The notes beneath the pieces were generated by a model that was given only the letters and a program-made list of their open reading frames with translations, ran no database searches and was not told the DNA's origin. The position numbers were made by a program, and so were the translations under genes. Of a stretch of DNA of 64,000 nucleotides, positions 12,101-22,051 are shown piece after piece (positions within the stretch are counted from its first letter, which is position 1; every line of letters starts with the position of its first letter). Origin of the DNA: Andrena cerasifolii (lineage: Eukaryota; Arthropoda; Insecta; Hymenoptera; Andrenidae). The stretch spans positions 8,618,001-8,682,000 of the forward strand of contig NC_135124.1 of NCBI RefSeq assembly GCF_050908995.1, in the 5' to 3' direction.

Positions 12101-15100
12101 ACAGCACCTGTTAAGGGGTCATGCTTTAGTCAGGAGGACGAAAAAAGGGTGGTCTTTGGAAATTTTTTACTCAAAAGCTATAACACATTTCTCAAAAAAT
12201 CTTTTTTCCTTTTAAGGATTGCATCTAGCACCGTACATCGTAATTTTTGCATTTAAAAATATTTAGCAATAACTAAGTTATTGTCCATCACTCGAAGGTT
12301 CTCTAAAAATAAAGGCTTCTGCGGTGACCACTGCTGCTCGAAAGTCGATCATCTGAAATAAAAAATTCAAAGGAATTTACATATTACATTATATTATATT
12401 ATCTAGTACTTGAACGAAGGATGTTTCGAAATATTGATTTGGGAAAAAATGGCTGATGTTTAAAGTAAAAGTTTCAATTTTTATCATAAATCGTGCCTGA
12501 TTTTCGTTAATTACAAGAAAACTAAGCATGGGATAAAAAAATCCTTCGTTCAAATACTAGATAACATAATAAGTAAATTCTTTTGAATTTTTTATTTTAG
12601 ACGATCGACTTTCGAGCAGCAGTGCTCACCGCAGAAGCCTTTATTTTTAGAGAACCTTCGAGTGATGGACAATAACTCAGTTATTGCTAAATATTTTTAA
12701 ATAAAAAAATTACTATGCACGGTGCTAGATGCAATGCTTAAAAGGAAAAAAGATTTTTTGAGAAATGTGTTATAGTTTTCGAGTAAAAAATTTCCAAAGA
12801 CCACCCTTTCTTTCGGCCTCCCGACTGAGCATGACCCCTTAAATGCACGCAGCGTAATTTGCGATCAGTACCCCCAGGTGGGTGTTGATTCTGGGCGTAT
12901 AACTTTCAAATGATAAAACGCTCCTCGTTACTTCGCGATATCCACCGCCCCGGGGCAAAGTATGCTTAACGATTTAGGAAGCGATGCTTCTGCATGGCTG
13001 CTGATAATCAACGAGGCGGCTTCCTTTGTTTCTGATATTCCCCGACGAATAACCGGCTACTCACTACTCTGACGTGGCACGCATCGATCGCGATGTAAAG
13101 CAGCCGGCGCACCCGTACTATTTTCCAAGCACCTACGTCTATTCTAACACGCGTGATTGATTTTCAGATGTAAAGACAATCCTCAAATCCGTCAGCGGAC
13201 GGCTCCGCTCCGGAGAGCTGACGGCCATCATGGGACCTTCCGGTGCAGGAAAATCTACTCTTTTAAACATCCTCACCGGATACAAGTGAGTCATTGTGTT
13301 TATTCCGAGTCTCGTAACGCCGTCGGTGTCCATTAGAGAAGCCATCGTTTACTCGTATCACCATTATTCACCTGCTTTTCTCGCCGGGACTTATAAGTTC
13401 CCGAGTAAAATGTGTTTCCACGCGTGGAAACAGCCTTCGGTGATCTCCGAAGCGCCTTACGTTTTACTTTCTTCCGACTATCGCGATTTCGCTTTCCTTC
13501 TGGCATCCGATTTCCCTTTCCTCGTGGATCATTATTGCGCAATCTTTCCGCGGGAAGTTTTCGACTGTCCCCGTAGTCCGCGAACTTTCTAAATGGCACG
13601 GAGTTTGCCTTTCCTAGAATAACACGGGCCAAAATACTCGGGCGAAGAGATAACTGTTCTGCGATTATTGTCTCGGGCAAAACCGAACGAACGTTTAATT
13701 CGAGCCGCGGCTGACGTTTATTCTGTCGCCCGGTATTATGCCGGTGTCAGACGTCACCCGCGTGAACGCGGCGCCTGTGCGAATTAATTATGGCCGCGAG
13801 AAGCACCTCTGTAGTTAGCGCAGCGTAATAAGAATAATAGAAATCGTCGGGTTAGGTCTGGGTTAGCGTAATAAGAATAATAGAAATCGTCGGGCCACTC
13901 GATGAACCAGAGACGCGAAACGATTATGGATGTGTGCTTAGGTCGACGGGAGTGGAAGGGAGTATCACGATGAACGGCCACGAGAGGAACCTAAGTGCCT
14001 TCAGAAAGCTCTCCTGCTACATCATGCAAGACAATCAGCTTCACGCCAACTTAACTGTAGCCGAAGCCATGAAAGTAGCCTCCAGCCTCAAGCTCGGCTC
14101 GCATGTCAGCAAGGCGGACAAGGAAGAAGTGGTATATTAAATCTCTGTTGCCTAGTTTCGTAAACGCTCTGTGTGCCGGTCATGGCCGTCTTTCTATTCC
14201 GAAGAATTCTGCTCGGCCCGTCGAGGGCTGTAAGAGGCAGAGTTGGGCCGAATTTTAAATCAGAGCTTATTCGAAATTTGTATTCGAATAAAAAATTCGA
14301 ATAAAATGAAGTTAGGTGTTCAAGAGTAACGAATAAATCCTGCGACTTTATTCCCATTTTTTTATTTATTTGTTATTCGAAATAAAATTCGCCCAACTCT
14401 GGCGCGAGGAGAGCGATTCTTGTTAACCTTGCCGCGACTTCATTCGCTTCTTTCTGCTTTTCAGATTCAAGAGATCCTCGAGACCCTCGGTCTGTCGGAG
14501 CACCGTCGAACCATGACCTCGAACTTGAGCGGTGGCCAGAAGAAGAGGCTTTCCATCGCCCTCGAATTAGTCAATAACCCACCTATAATGTTCTTCGATG
14601 AGCCTACTAGGTACAGTAATAAATCTGATCGGCAAGAGCAGTGTTTATTGTCGCCGTAGCACGCACGCCAGTTCCTCGCGCGCGATCGCACTTGCACGTA
14701 CGTAACGGCTTCGACAAAAAGGAGCCATAAAACAGAAGAAGGTCAGGTCGTAGAAATCCGAAGCGATTCCGTGTCAAGTTGATCGGAGTCGAAGGTACAG
14801 GCACAGTCATCTCGCGAAGAAGTGTTTTTTTTTTTTTTGTTACGTATGCTTTCACTTTCACTGCTACCAGAGAAACCTGTTTGCTTTTTATATAACGTTG
14901 TAATGAAAGCATGGTCAGTGTCAGCGAACGATCGTGGAAGTTTCCCCCATGAAACGAACTAAGCTCCCTGGCCGAGATTCTGCGACGCTACAATTAAATC
15001 CGAACGATTTCTACAGCGATCGAATAACTTTTATGATGCTAGTAAATAGTGTTGGCGCCAGTGGAAAATGCGCGAGGTGCGTGCGAGTAAGCGTCCTTAG

Positions 15101-17839
15101 ATGGCAGAATGAAAGGACGAACGCGAGTAATAATGTCGAGGAGAAAGTACGCGGCCAGTGTCTAACTTTTTGAAACTCTTTTCTGCGCCGCTTTCACTGA
15201 CACCGTACATAGTCATTTTTCTATTCAACTCCGGCGCTGCAGCTCCGAGCCCGCAGTTTCTATAAGTATCGATGGACAGCTTTCGTTTTATTCGTACCTT
15301 GCCGGCAGAGCTTATCATTCTCAAATGTACGTTGACGAGTCTGCCCGCGAGGGGTTAATCAAAAATTTCCTGACCGCATGCCCGGCCGGTTCTCCAAGGT
15401 CTGCCGCCGTGTATTTGTCTTCTCGACGATAAGATAGGAGAAAAGAGCGGTTGAATGGCCAGCTGACTCAAGGCCTACGCCGCTTCGTAAACAGGAGTTG
15501 TTCGAGGGCAAAGGACGTTACCGTTAATCAAGCCTTCTTAATCTCCAATCTTTCGGCGATCGCGCGCGTTGGAATGGGTGCACGTGAGAGAATGATCGCT
15601 GAATAATAAACAGTAATATCGTGGTATTGTTTGCAGCGGCTTGGACTCTTCGTCGTGCTTTCAATGCATATCGCTGCTAAAGACGCTAGCTAGAGGAGGG
15701 AGGACGATAATCTGCACTATTCATCAACCTAGCGCCAGGCTGTTCGAAATGTTCGACGCTCTCTACACGCTGGCCGAAGGGCAATGCGTTTACCAGGGAT
15801 CTACGTCGCAATTGGTGCCTTTCCTTAGAAATATCGGACTTAACTGCCCGAGCTACCACAACCCGGCCTCCTTCAGTAAGCATTGCTATTCTTACCCCCG
15901 CCGGGCCTTTTCCCAAGACGCACACTAAGGTAACTTGATTCACAGTCATCGAAGTATCCTGCGGGGAGTACGGGGACAATATCAGGAACCTGGTGACTGC
16001 GATAAAGAATGGGAAGTACGATATACGAGAGGGGTACCCGTTCCCGGAGAACAAGTCGGGGGTGCTCAACAATAGCCCCAGCGAATCATTCCAAAAAGGC
16101 GGCGACGCTGGGGATAACGCGGAAGCGAGGGACAAGAACGACGTGAAGAATTTGGAGGAGAAGTTCCAGCCGAGCAAAGGGAAAGAGATCAACGCCAAAG
16201 GAATTATTCCGTCCTACGCGACCAACGATATAACGAAACAAGGTAGAATATATCTACGGAAGAAGAGTGCGAATCAAAGAGTACTTGTAGAAATCACTGT
16301 TAGTGCCAAAAATCAAATTAGCAGGTAGAACATTCTCCGAAAAAAAATTGTATTTCTTTTATTTTGGCACTTACAGTGCTTTCTACGAGGACTTTTCAAT
16401 TATCGAATAAACCATACGAAACTTCTCTCCCATTTGCCGCTCTTAACTTTGCTTCTGCTTTTGCTTAGCGGACGTAGCGATACCGATCGATGGAGAGAAG
16501 AAGGACAATGCCGAAGTGGCTTTACTCGATGATTCGATCGTAGTCACGCCAGAAAGATACCCCACGTCGGAGTGCCAACAGTTCTGGATCGTTTTAAAGA
16601 GAACTTTACTTTTCAGCCGCAGAGATTGGGTGAGTTGCTGGATGCGTCTGGTTTCCAGTCAGGGCCAAAAGCTCGTCGCAAATTTTGCGAGGCGCTGTTT
16701 GCATAGATATTTATTATTATACAGTTTAGAAGCGCGGCTTTTTGGGCCCCGAACAATTTTCAAACCCGGCCCCGCAAAAGTTCACGCCGACCCTGTTTCC
16801 GTTCGTAAATTGACAGTGATCTTTATTCTTCTCAGACTCTTATGTACCTCCGACTGTTTGCGCACATCCTAGTAGGATTATTGATCGGCGCGCTTTACTA
16901 CGACATCGGAAACGACGGCGCCAAAGTACTTAGCAACCTTGGCTTCCTCTTCTTCAACATGCTGTTTCTCATGTACACGTCTATGACCATCACGATCTTG
17001 TCTTGTACGTATTCCACGTCTACCTCGTTCGTTCCTCCCTAGCCAGGCTCGTATTAATTATTTTTCGTCTTTGCAGTTCCGTTAGAGCTACCAGTACTTC
17101 TAAAAGAGAACTTCAACAGATGGTATTCTCTCAAGGCCTACTACCTAGCGATCACTTTGTCGGACATACCGTTCCAGGTAAGCGCAGGAAAGATAGGACT
17201 CGTGCTCGATTACAGGAAGAGAAATATTCCATCGGGTTCATGAATAATTTCTTTTTCACAGGCAATCTTTTGCATAGTATACGTCACCATCGTGTATTTC
17301 CTGACGAGCCAGCCAACGGACGGCATGCGATTCAGTATGTTCCTGGGAGCGTGTTTATTAATATCGTTCGTGGCGCAATCAGTGGGCCTCGTCGTTGGAG
17401 CAGCGATGAACGTGCAGAACGGTGTGTTCTTAGCGCCGGTCATGTCCGTGCCGTTCCTCTTGTTCTCAGGCTTCTTCGTCAGCTTCGACGCCATTCCTGT
17501 TTACCTTCGATGGATCACTTATCTGAGCTACATCAGATACGGTTTCGAAGGGACCGCCTTGGCCACTTACTCCTTCGGCCGAGAGAAGCTTAAATGTTTC
17601 CAGGTACGGAATCCTTCGCGCCCTATTGCTCGCCTCATGTCAAGTCGAATTATTCTACACCGTTGCCTTTGATCCCTCAGGTTTACTGCCACTTTAAAAA
17701 TCCGGAGACAACCTTGGAGGAGCTAGACATGCTCGATGCCGATTTTACTCTCGACATTCTTGCCCTGCTTTTGATATTCGTTGTCCTTCGAATCGCCGCC
17801 TATCTGTTCCTCCGTTGGAAACTGAAGACTGCACGATAG
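3159..17839 (+). CDS. ABCG-type half-transporter A (ABCG1/ABCG4-like)
   Basis: ATP-binding cassette subfamily G half-transporter: an N-terminal nucleotide-binding domain and a C-terminal six-helix membrane domain, active as a dimer. ABCG1/4 relatives export sterols and other lipids; the substrate here is unknown. Exons: 3159-3217, 9026-9156, 13168-13285, 13942-14131, 14465-14610, 15637-15875, 15946-16242, 16469-16629, 16836-17004, 17077-17177, 17262-17603, 17681-17839. All phases close, giving about 703 aa. Visible motifs are Walker A GPSGAGKST (exon 13168), signature LSGGQKKRLSIA and Walker B IMFFDEPT (exon 14465), and H-loop TIHQPSA (exon 15637). Membrane segments are in the last four exons. 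Compared with paralogue B it has about 85 extra hydrophilic, Lys/Glu-rich residues between the two domains. The start is uncertain: 3159 has a good context (gccATGG) and a GTGAGC donor whose phase fits an acceptor at 9025, but ATG 8964 also gives an intact 704-aa protein. Confidence 0.88.
4361..4750. repeat. Inverted-repeat element (MITE-like), about 390 bp
   Basis: The two ends are reverse complements over about 27 bases: TATATAATAATAATTAATGG and following at 4363-4389, and its complement up to 4750. No coding capacity is seen. It is a short non-autonomous DNA element in the first intron or upstream region of ABCG A. No target duplication could be defined. Confidence 0.6.
4891..5804. repeat. 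Element with long inverted termini, about 915 bp
   Basis: About 130 bases at 4891-5020 match the reverse complement of 5690-5804 with roughly 80 percent identity (GATTGCGCCTTGTTGGG at one end, CCCAACAAGGCGCAATC at the other; CTGTTTTATTGTATCTTGA further in). The right end abuts TTAA at 5804-5807. The interior is AT-rich and has no recognisable transposase. It is probably a non-autonomous DNA transposon. Confidence 0.65.
5810..8830. other. GC-rich intron or upstream DNA without recognised gene
   Basis: CpG-rich stretch with several overlapping open frames on both strands around 6000-7160. The frames are open simultaneously on both strands, lack splice-compatible borders and show no protein motif, so they look like composition artefacts. 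No structural RNA was recognised. If the 3159 start of ABCG A is used, this is intron; otherwise it is upstream sequence. Confidence 0.4.
8831..9156 (+). other. Alternative first coding exon of ABCG A, ATG at 8964
   Basis: An acceptor-like TTGTTTCAG ends at 8830. A leader follows, with a short upstream frame (ATG 8834, 14 codons), then ATG 8964, which reads MKLEGNCSREEST and joins the frame of exon 9026-9156. An in-frame TAA at 8958 means translation must start at 8964 if this exon is used. The first 62 coding bases replace the peptide encoded by 3159-3217. An alternative promoter or first exon would give two N-termini, as known for mammalian ABCG1. Confidence 0.5.
9209..10186. mobile_element. 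hAT-like non-autonomous element with internal 16-bp satellite
   Basis: The element is flanked by identical 8-bp target duplications CTCGGCAC (9201-9208 and 10187-10194). Its ends are imperfect inverted repeats: TAGGACTTGGGACTATT on the left, and the complement of TAGGGCTGGGACTATT on the right. An 8-bp target duplication is typical of hAT elements. About 9530-10130 is a tandem array of the unit TCAAATATTCGAATAC, roughly 30 or more copies, interrupted by longer variants carrying CATCAGTATTCGAATAATAA. There is no transposase. It lies in the intron before the Walker A exon of ABCG A. Confidence 0.8.
12111..12842. mobile_element. 732-bp foldback element bounded by TTAA
   Basis: The two halves are near-perfect reverse complements for about 300 bases each (TTAAGGGGTCATGCT at the left edge, AGCATGACCCCTTAA at the right), with a central spacer near 12420-12540. 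The TTAA at each border is what piggyBac-type integration leaves. There is no coding capacity. As RNA it would fold into one very long hairpin. It lies in the intron of ABCG A before 13168. Confidence 0.8.
13822..13894 (+). repeat. Two 30-bp direct repeats separated by a TTAGG-like spacer
   Basis: The 30-base block at 13822-13851 is repeated exactly at 13865-13894, with the 13-base spacer TTAGGTCTGGGTT between. It sits 47 bases upstream of the acceptor of exon 13942 in ABCG A. The same spacer phrase separates repeat units in ABCG B at 24506-25605. Confidence 0.85.
14238..14401. mobile_element. hAT-like MITE, 164 bp, CAGAGTTGGGC termini
   Basis: The left end reads CAGAGTTGGGCCGAATTTTA; the right end is its complement, finishing GCCCAACTCTG. 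Flanking octamers GTAAGAGG and GCGCGAGG agree at 5 of 8 positions, compatible with an aged 8-bp target duplication. The interior has several TTCGAATA motifs like the satellite at 9209-10186. It lies between exons 13942 and 14465 of ABCG A. Confidence 0.7.
16279..16393. mobile_element. Hairpin MITE, GAGTCCTTGTAGAAA family, copy 1
   Basis: The left arm (GAGTACTTGTAGAAATCACT, then GTTAGTGCC) is complementary to the right arm (GGCACTTACAGTGCTTTCTA, then CGAGGACT). The same termini occur at 54307-54441 and 60622-60710, so this is a dispersed family. This copy lies in the intron splitting the extra linker of ABCG A. Confidence 0.75.
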
Positions 17840-20800
17840 GCCATCGCACGGTTGCTGGGAATTTAACAATGTTCAAGCGTACAATTCTCTCTTTTGTAAA
17901 CGATCGCTAAAGAATAACGGGGGACGGCGGAGCTTTCGTCGTCGTCGCGGGGCAGAGGTGCGCGATCGACGATACAATCTGTACGACAATAATCATCGAT
18001 CGTCGAGCGATACTTCCCGCCCCGGGCGTTAAGTGCCGCGTTCGCGCTTGTACTCGTTAACACGTTCAATCCATAAGGTCTAAACTAAAGTAATTTATTC
18101 GTGTTCTTATTAGTTATACAAAGGGAAAACGACAACTCCGTAGTAACTATCGCGACACACTTGTCCAGGGTACTTTTTCATTTCTTTCTTATCCGTTTCT
18201 TTACTCCTTCTGTTAGGCGGTAGCACAACTTTTTAATACGCACGTAAATGCGCACGTTGATCTCGAATCGATCGCCGGTGTGCGTCGTTTCTATGTGCCG
18301 TATGTGTATCATCGCGTCTTTTAAGAGAGATAAACGGGAATAGGGGGGAGGATACGTTCGAGCGATCTTAATTTCTTGCGACTTCATTCTCTGGGAGGAA
18401 TAGGAGGCCTTAATTGACAACGTTTCGCGAGCGATCACATTTTACTATCCATATATGGCTGTGAGTTTGACGAATGCAGGAGTTACGTACGACGGGTGAA
18501 CGCGATGACATGCGATTGTTAATTTATACGTGGACGCGCGGTGCGATGTTGAGAATACAATGTTTATCTTGCCAGGGATTTCTAATAACGCAACGGGGAC
18601 GGCCATTCTGCCGATTTTGCTTACGTAAAATTCTTACGGTTTAACGTGAGGCCATTGAAATTTTGCGCTCGTCGTAACTCTTCCAATTAACGTGTCTCTT
18701 ATGCGTAATATGTATTATACCGATCGATTTGTATTTTATAAGGAGGTTCTACTTTTGTAAAAATGTGAGTCACGCGAACAAGTACGTAGGAATAGGGTAC
18801 TCTAAAAGCTTTAAGGAAACAAGTTTAACACAAGGTTCCCACTCGAATCGTTATTCAGACGTCACGGTGTCGCTTTGCGGCTGTGTAACGGTAATCAAAA
18901 ATACGTTTAATTCCTTCTTCTCTTGTTTCTTTTTTATATACATATATTTGTAATACTGACTCGACAAAATGATGTACTTTAACGGGGAAACATGTTTGTA
19001 TCTATTTACACGAACGGGATAAATCGTAGATGCTTATACATATGAGACGTTGGCGTGATCGATTCTGATCAATATAAATATAATCTACTTTTGTAAAGCA
19101 TCGCGCATTCGAGCGCGCGCGTCTGTGCTGAATTGGCATTACCTTCGTCGTGTTTTATGGCATATGTTTGTTGCGAATAAAAGTATGCTTTTCATAAAAC
19201 TGGTATTAGTAAGTGATACCGAAACGATGTCTATATTATCGCCGAGGAGAAATATTACAGCCTTTCCTGCATTCTTTTGTACCACAGAAATTTATTACTC
19301 AGTCAACGAAATTCCGCAACGGTAATTGCACTTTGCATATTACATCATTTTTACGGCAATCAAAGTGCCTATTACAATAACCGATATCGCGTAACGTAAC
19401 ACATTTCTTCCTCGTGGAATGTGACTTAAGACGCGAGTCGCCTTCACGCATACAAAACGTAGAGATTCAGATGGAATTATCGCGCGTGAGTGCGCACAGA
19501 GAAGAAATTTATTTATATAGTGAAATATCGCAAAGCGATAAAAGGAGAATAACGCGTATGTGCAATTCGGCGAACGCGCAAAACGTGACTTGTAACCAGG
19601 GCCCGATCCTCGGGGGCGCAGGCAGGTCACCTGCCCAGCGCGGCAAAATTGGTAGAAAGGGAAAATTAAAAATTAATACAAACCAATAAAGAAGGTAAAA
19701 CTTTTTGGAAACGCGGTAAAAACGTAGGTAATACATAAATTTAGTATCAGACTTATAAATTGTTTTTAAATCACCCAGATAATTACTATTAATATTGGGC
19801 TTTTGCAAGAATTAAAATTTGCTGATCATCCGATACTATTGCAGCCTAAATAAATTCACATTAATTATTTGTCATAATAAAAGATCTGATCTGATCGACA
19901 TACATGTGTTTCAAGGGGACGGGAGACATTTTCAGACGATATTCTGCAAAGGTTCTAAAAACTTCCATGCACTAGCGAGCAGGCCCGCTAAATCGTGAAT
20001 AGCGCGAAAAATATACATTCGCAACACATTAAGTAAATACCAAACAAGTTTTTCCAAACTGGACAATATTTTTACACTTTATTACTCTCGGGTGGGGATC
20101 GTCCCTATCGCTCCCTCTGGACCGTCCCTGGGCTTTTGTTATTCAACAAATAACTTCAAAAAATTTCTTATAATTATCTAAAATTATTTACAATTAAGTA
20201 CGAAGGGCGGCAAAAATCAGTTTTTCCCAGAGCGGCGGAAGAGGTAGATCAGGCCCTGTTCGTACCTAAGTACACTTTCCTACAATTTACCACGAAATTT
20301 CACTGTACTTGTGTTTTACACTGTGACAGTAGCATCGGTATAATTTCTACACGTCTATCCCCTCTCCTTTCGATTGAACAAATATTAAAGGGCGATGTCG
20401 TGCACGGTCATCGCAAGGGAAAAACGTGTCGAGTGCGATTTCAGTGGCGGAGAAAAATAAGAGGAAAAACGAGACGTTAACGAGACGAGCAATGGCTCCC
20501 GTTCGTTTGTCTCACTCGCGCCGCCGCGAACAATGGTTGGAAATTAAAGCGTGTTCACACGCTGTCATGCCAAAGGGTTCGCGTGGGTGTAGCGTTCAGA
20601 TGCAATATTTGCACCGCGGTAGAACGCACAAAAGGGAATACATTCCTGCGTAATTCGGCGACCAGAGCATGCGTGTTTGTAAAAGCGTTCGTATACAGGG
20701 AGTCGCATAGCTTGCGCGCTAGAAGGGCGAATCCGAATCAGCGCGGTCAGTATTAGGTTGATGCTCGCCGCGTGAGTACGTCGCTAGAGAACCTTTCACG

Positions 20801-22051
20801 TTTCCGAAATTTAATGACAAATCACTGTGTCGTACCGCGGTGACAGGTGTTCTAATCGACAGCGTGGTGCAGATACTTTGTTCCGAAGTGACAACCTGCG
20901 CATCTCTCGCATAGAGCATGGATTGGCGACACTCGTGAGGTACGTGTACAAAGCTTCCACGGAATGCCTATTTGTATCCAGTGACTTAATTGAAATTCCT
21001 GTTCTATGGTAAATGGAACGACAGTGTTGATAAATTTCGCGATAAATCTGGCCTTCTCAAACCAGATGAATCTGTGTGCTTTTATGCAGGGAGACTATAA
21101 TGTATCTAATCGGTGCCTGGTTAACCCAGTGGCAGCTGATTAAACCAGTTGCTGCCTCAATTATCGCTGTGCGTAGTGTCGTCTCCGTTGACGAATGTAT
21201 ATACGTACAAACTTCACGTTTAATTCACTTTGTTCGTTGCGTGCAACTCTTTTTAACGTTCCATTGTCTATGCCTGCGTCGATGCATAAACCAATCCAGA
21301 TAATGAACGCTTTTCAATAACAGTGGGCCACTTCCAATAGCTTGGAGAGATTAATTTCCAACGAGGCGTATCTCACAATCAGTCTTCCCACTTTCTTTGT
21401 TCTCGCTTTCCAATGCACCCCGGCGGGATAGCACTTTGATGGAACGATACGTGCTACGGACCATGCTGTCATTGTGTACACTATCGTGCTGCTGGTACAA
21501 AACACGAGCAAACGGGTACCACTCTGCGTGCATGTGTGTGTGTACAACGTCGATCAGAATAGATACCCCGGCGAAGCTACTTGACCGTCAGTCTTCTGCC
21601 GCGATCCGCCTCGTGCTGAGCTTTCTGTCGGCTCTATCTGCACACACGACTTTGTCACTCTTATCGTTGATCGTTGTCACCCCTCTGACGAAAGGGAAGC
21701 CGCGCTTTGCCTTTGAATAGCTGCGTGTAAATCGAGAAAAACTACCTCCGAGCCGCCCTGGTCATTTATTAACCCGTTTTCAATTAACTTAATCGGCACT
21801 ACCGAATAGCCGTGTATCGCGCTTGCACAACGTCTTACCGCAGCTGAATTTACTGGTCCAGATCACTACCGTGGTTGGTCGCATACTTTTCTATGCAATT
21901 GATATTGCTTTTCGAGAGATCGCTCGGGTAACCGGTTCCGTTAATTTCTGTGGGGCTTTCAGCGCGGCAAATCGCTCGGGCCACGAAGAAAAGCATTCCG
22001 AGGAATGGCTGCGGCGATCCGAGCGTAGGGTTCTCGGAAGGGCAGGTCAAC
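17840..22051 (+). other. 3' UTR of ABCG A and intergenic region to ABCG B
   Basis: The first 1.3 kb probably includes the ABCG A 3' untranslated region; AATAAA at 19176-19181 is a candidate poly(A) signal. After the element at 19597-20258, 20260-21960 has no recognised gene. A good acceptor (GGGGCTTTCAG, ending 21960) suggests that a 5' untranslated exon of ABCG B covers 21961-22051 and that its promoter lies further upstream. Confidence 0.45.
19597..20258. mobile_element. Candidate hAT-like element, about 660 bp
   Basis: The left end CAGGGCCCGATCC and the complement of the right end, CAGGGCCTGATCTACC, form imperfect inverted repeats starting CAGGG, the usual hAT beginning. Flanking octamers CTTGTAAC and TTCGTACC agree at 5 of 8 positions. 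The interior is AT-rich without a transposase. Confidence 0.5.
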
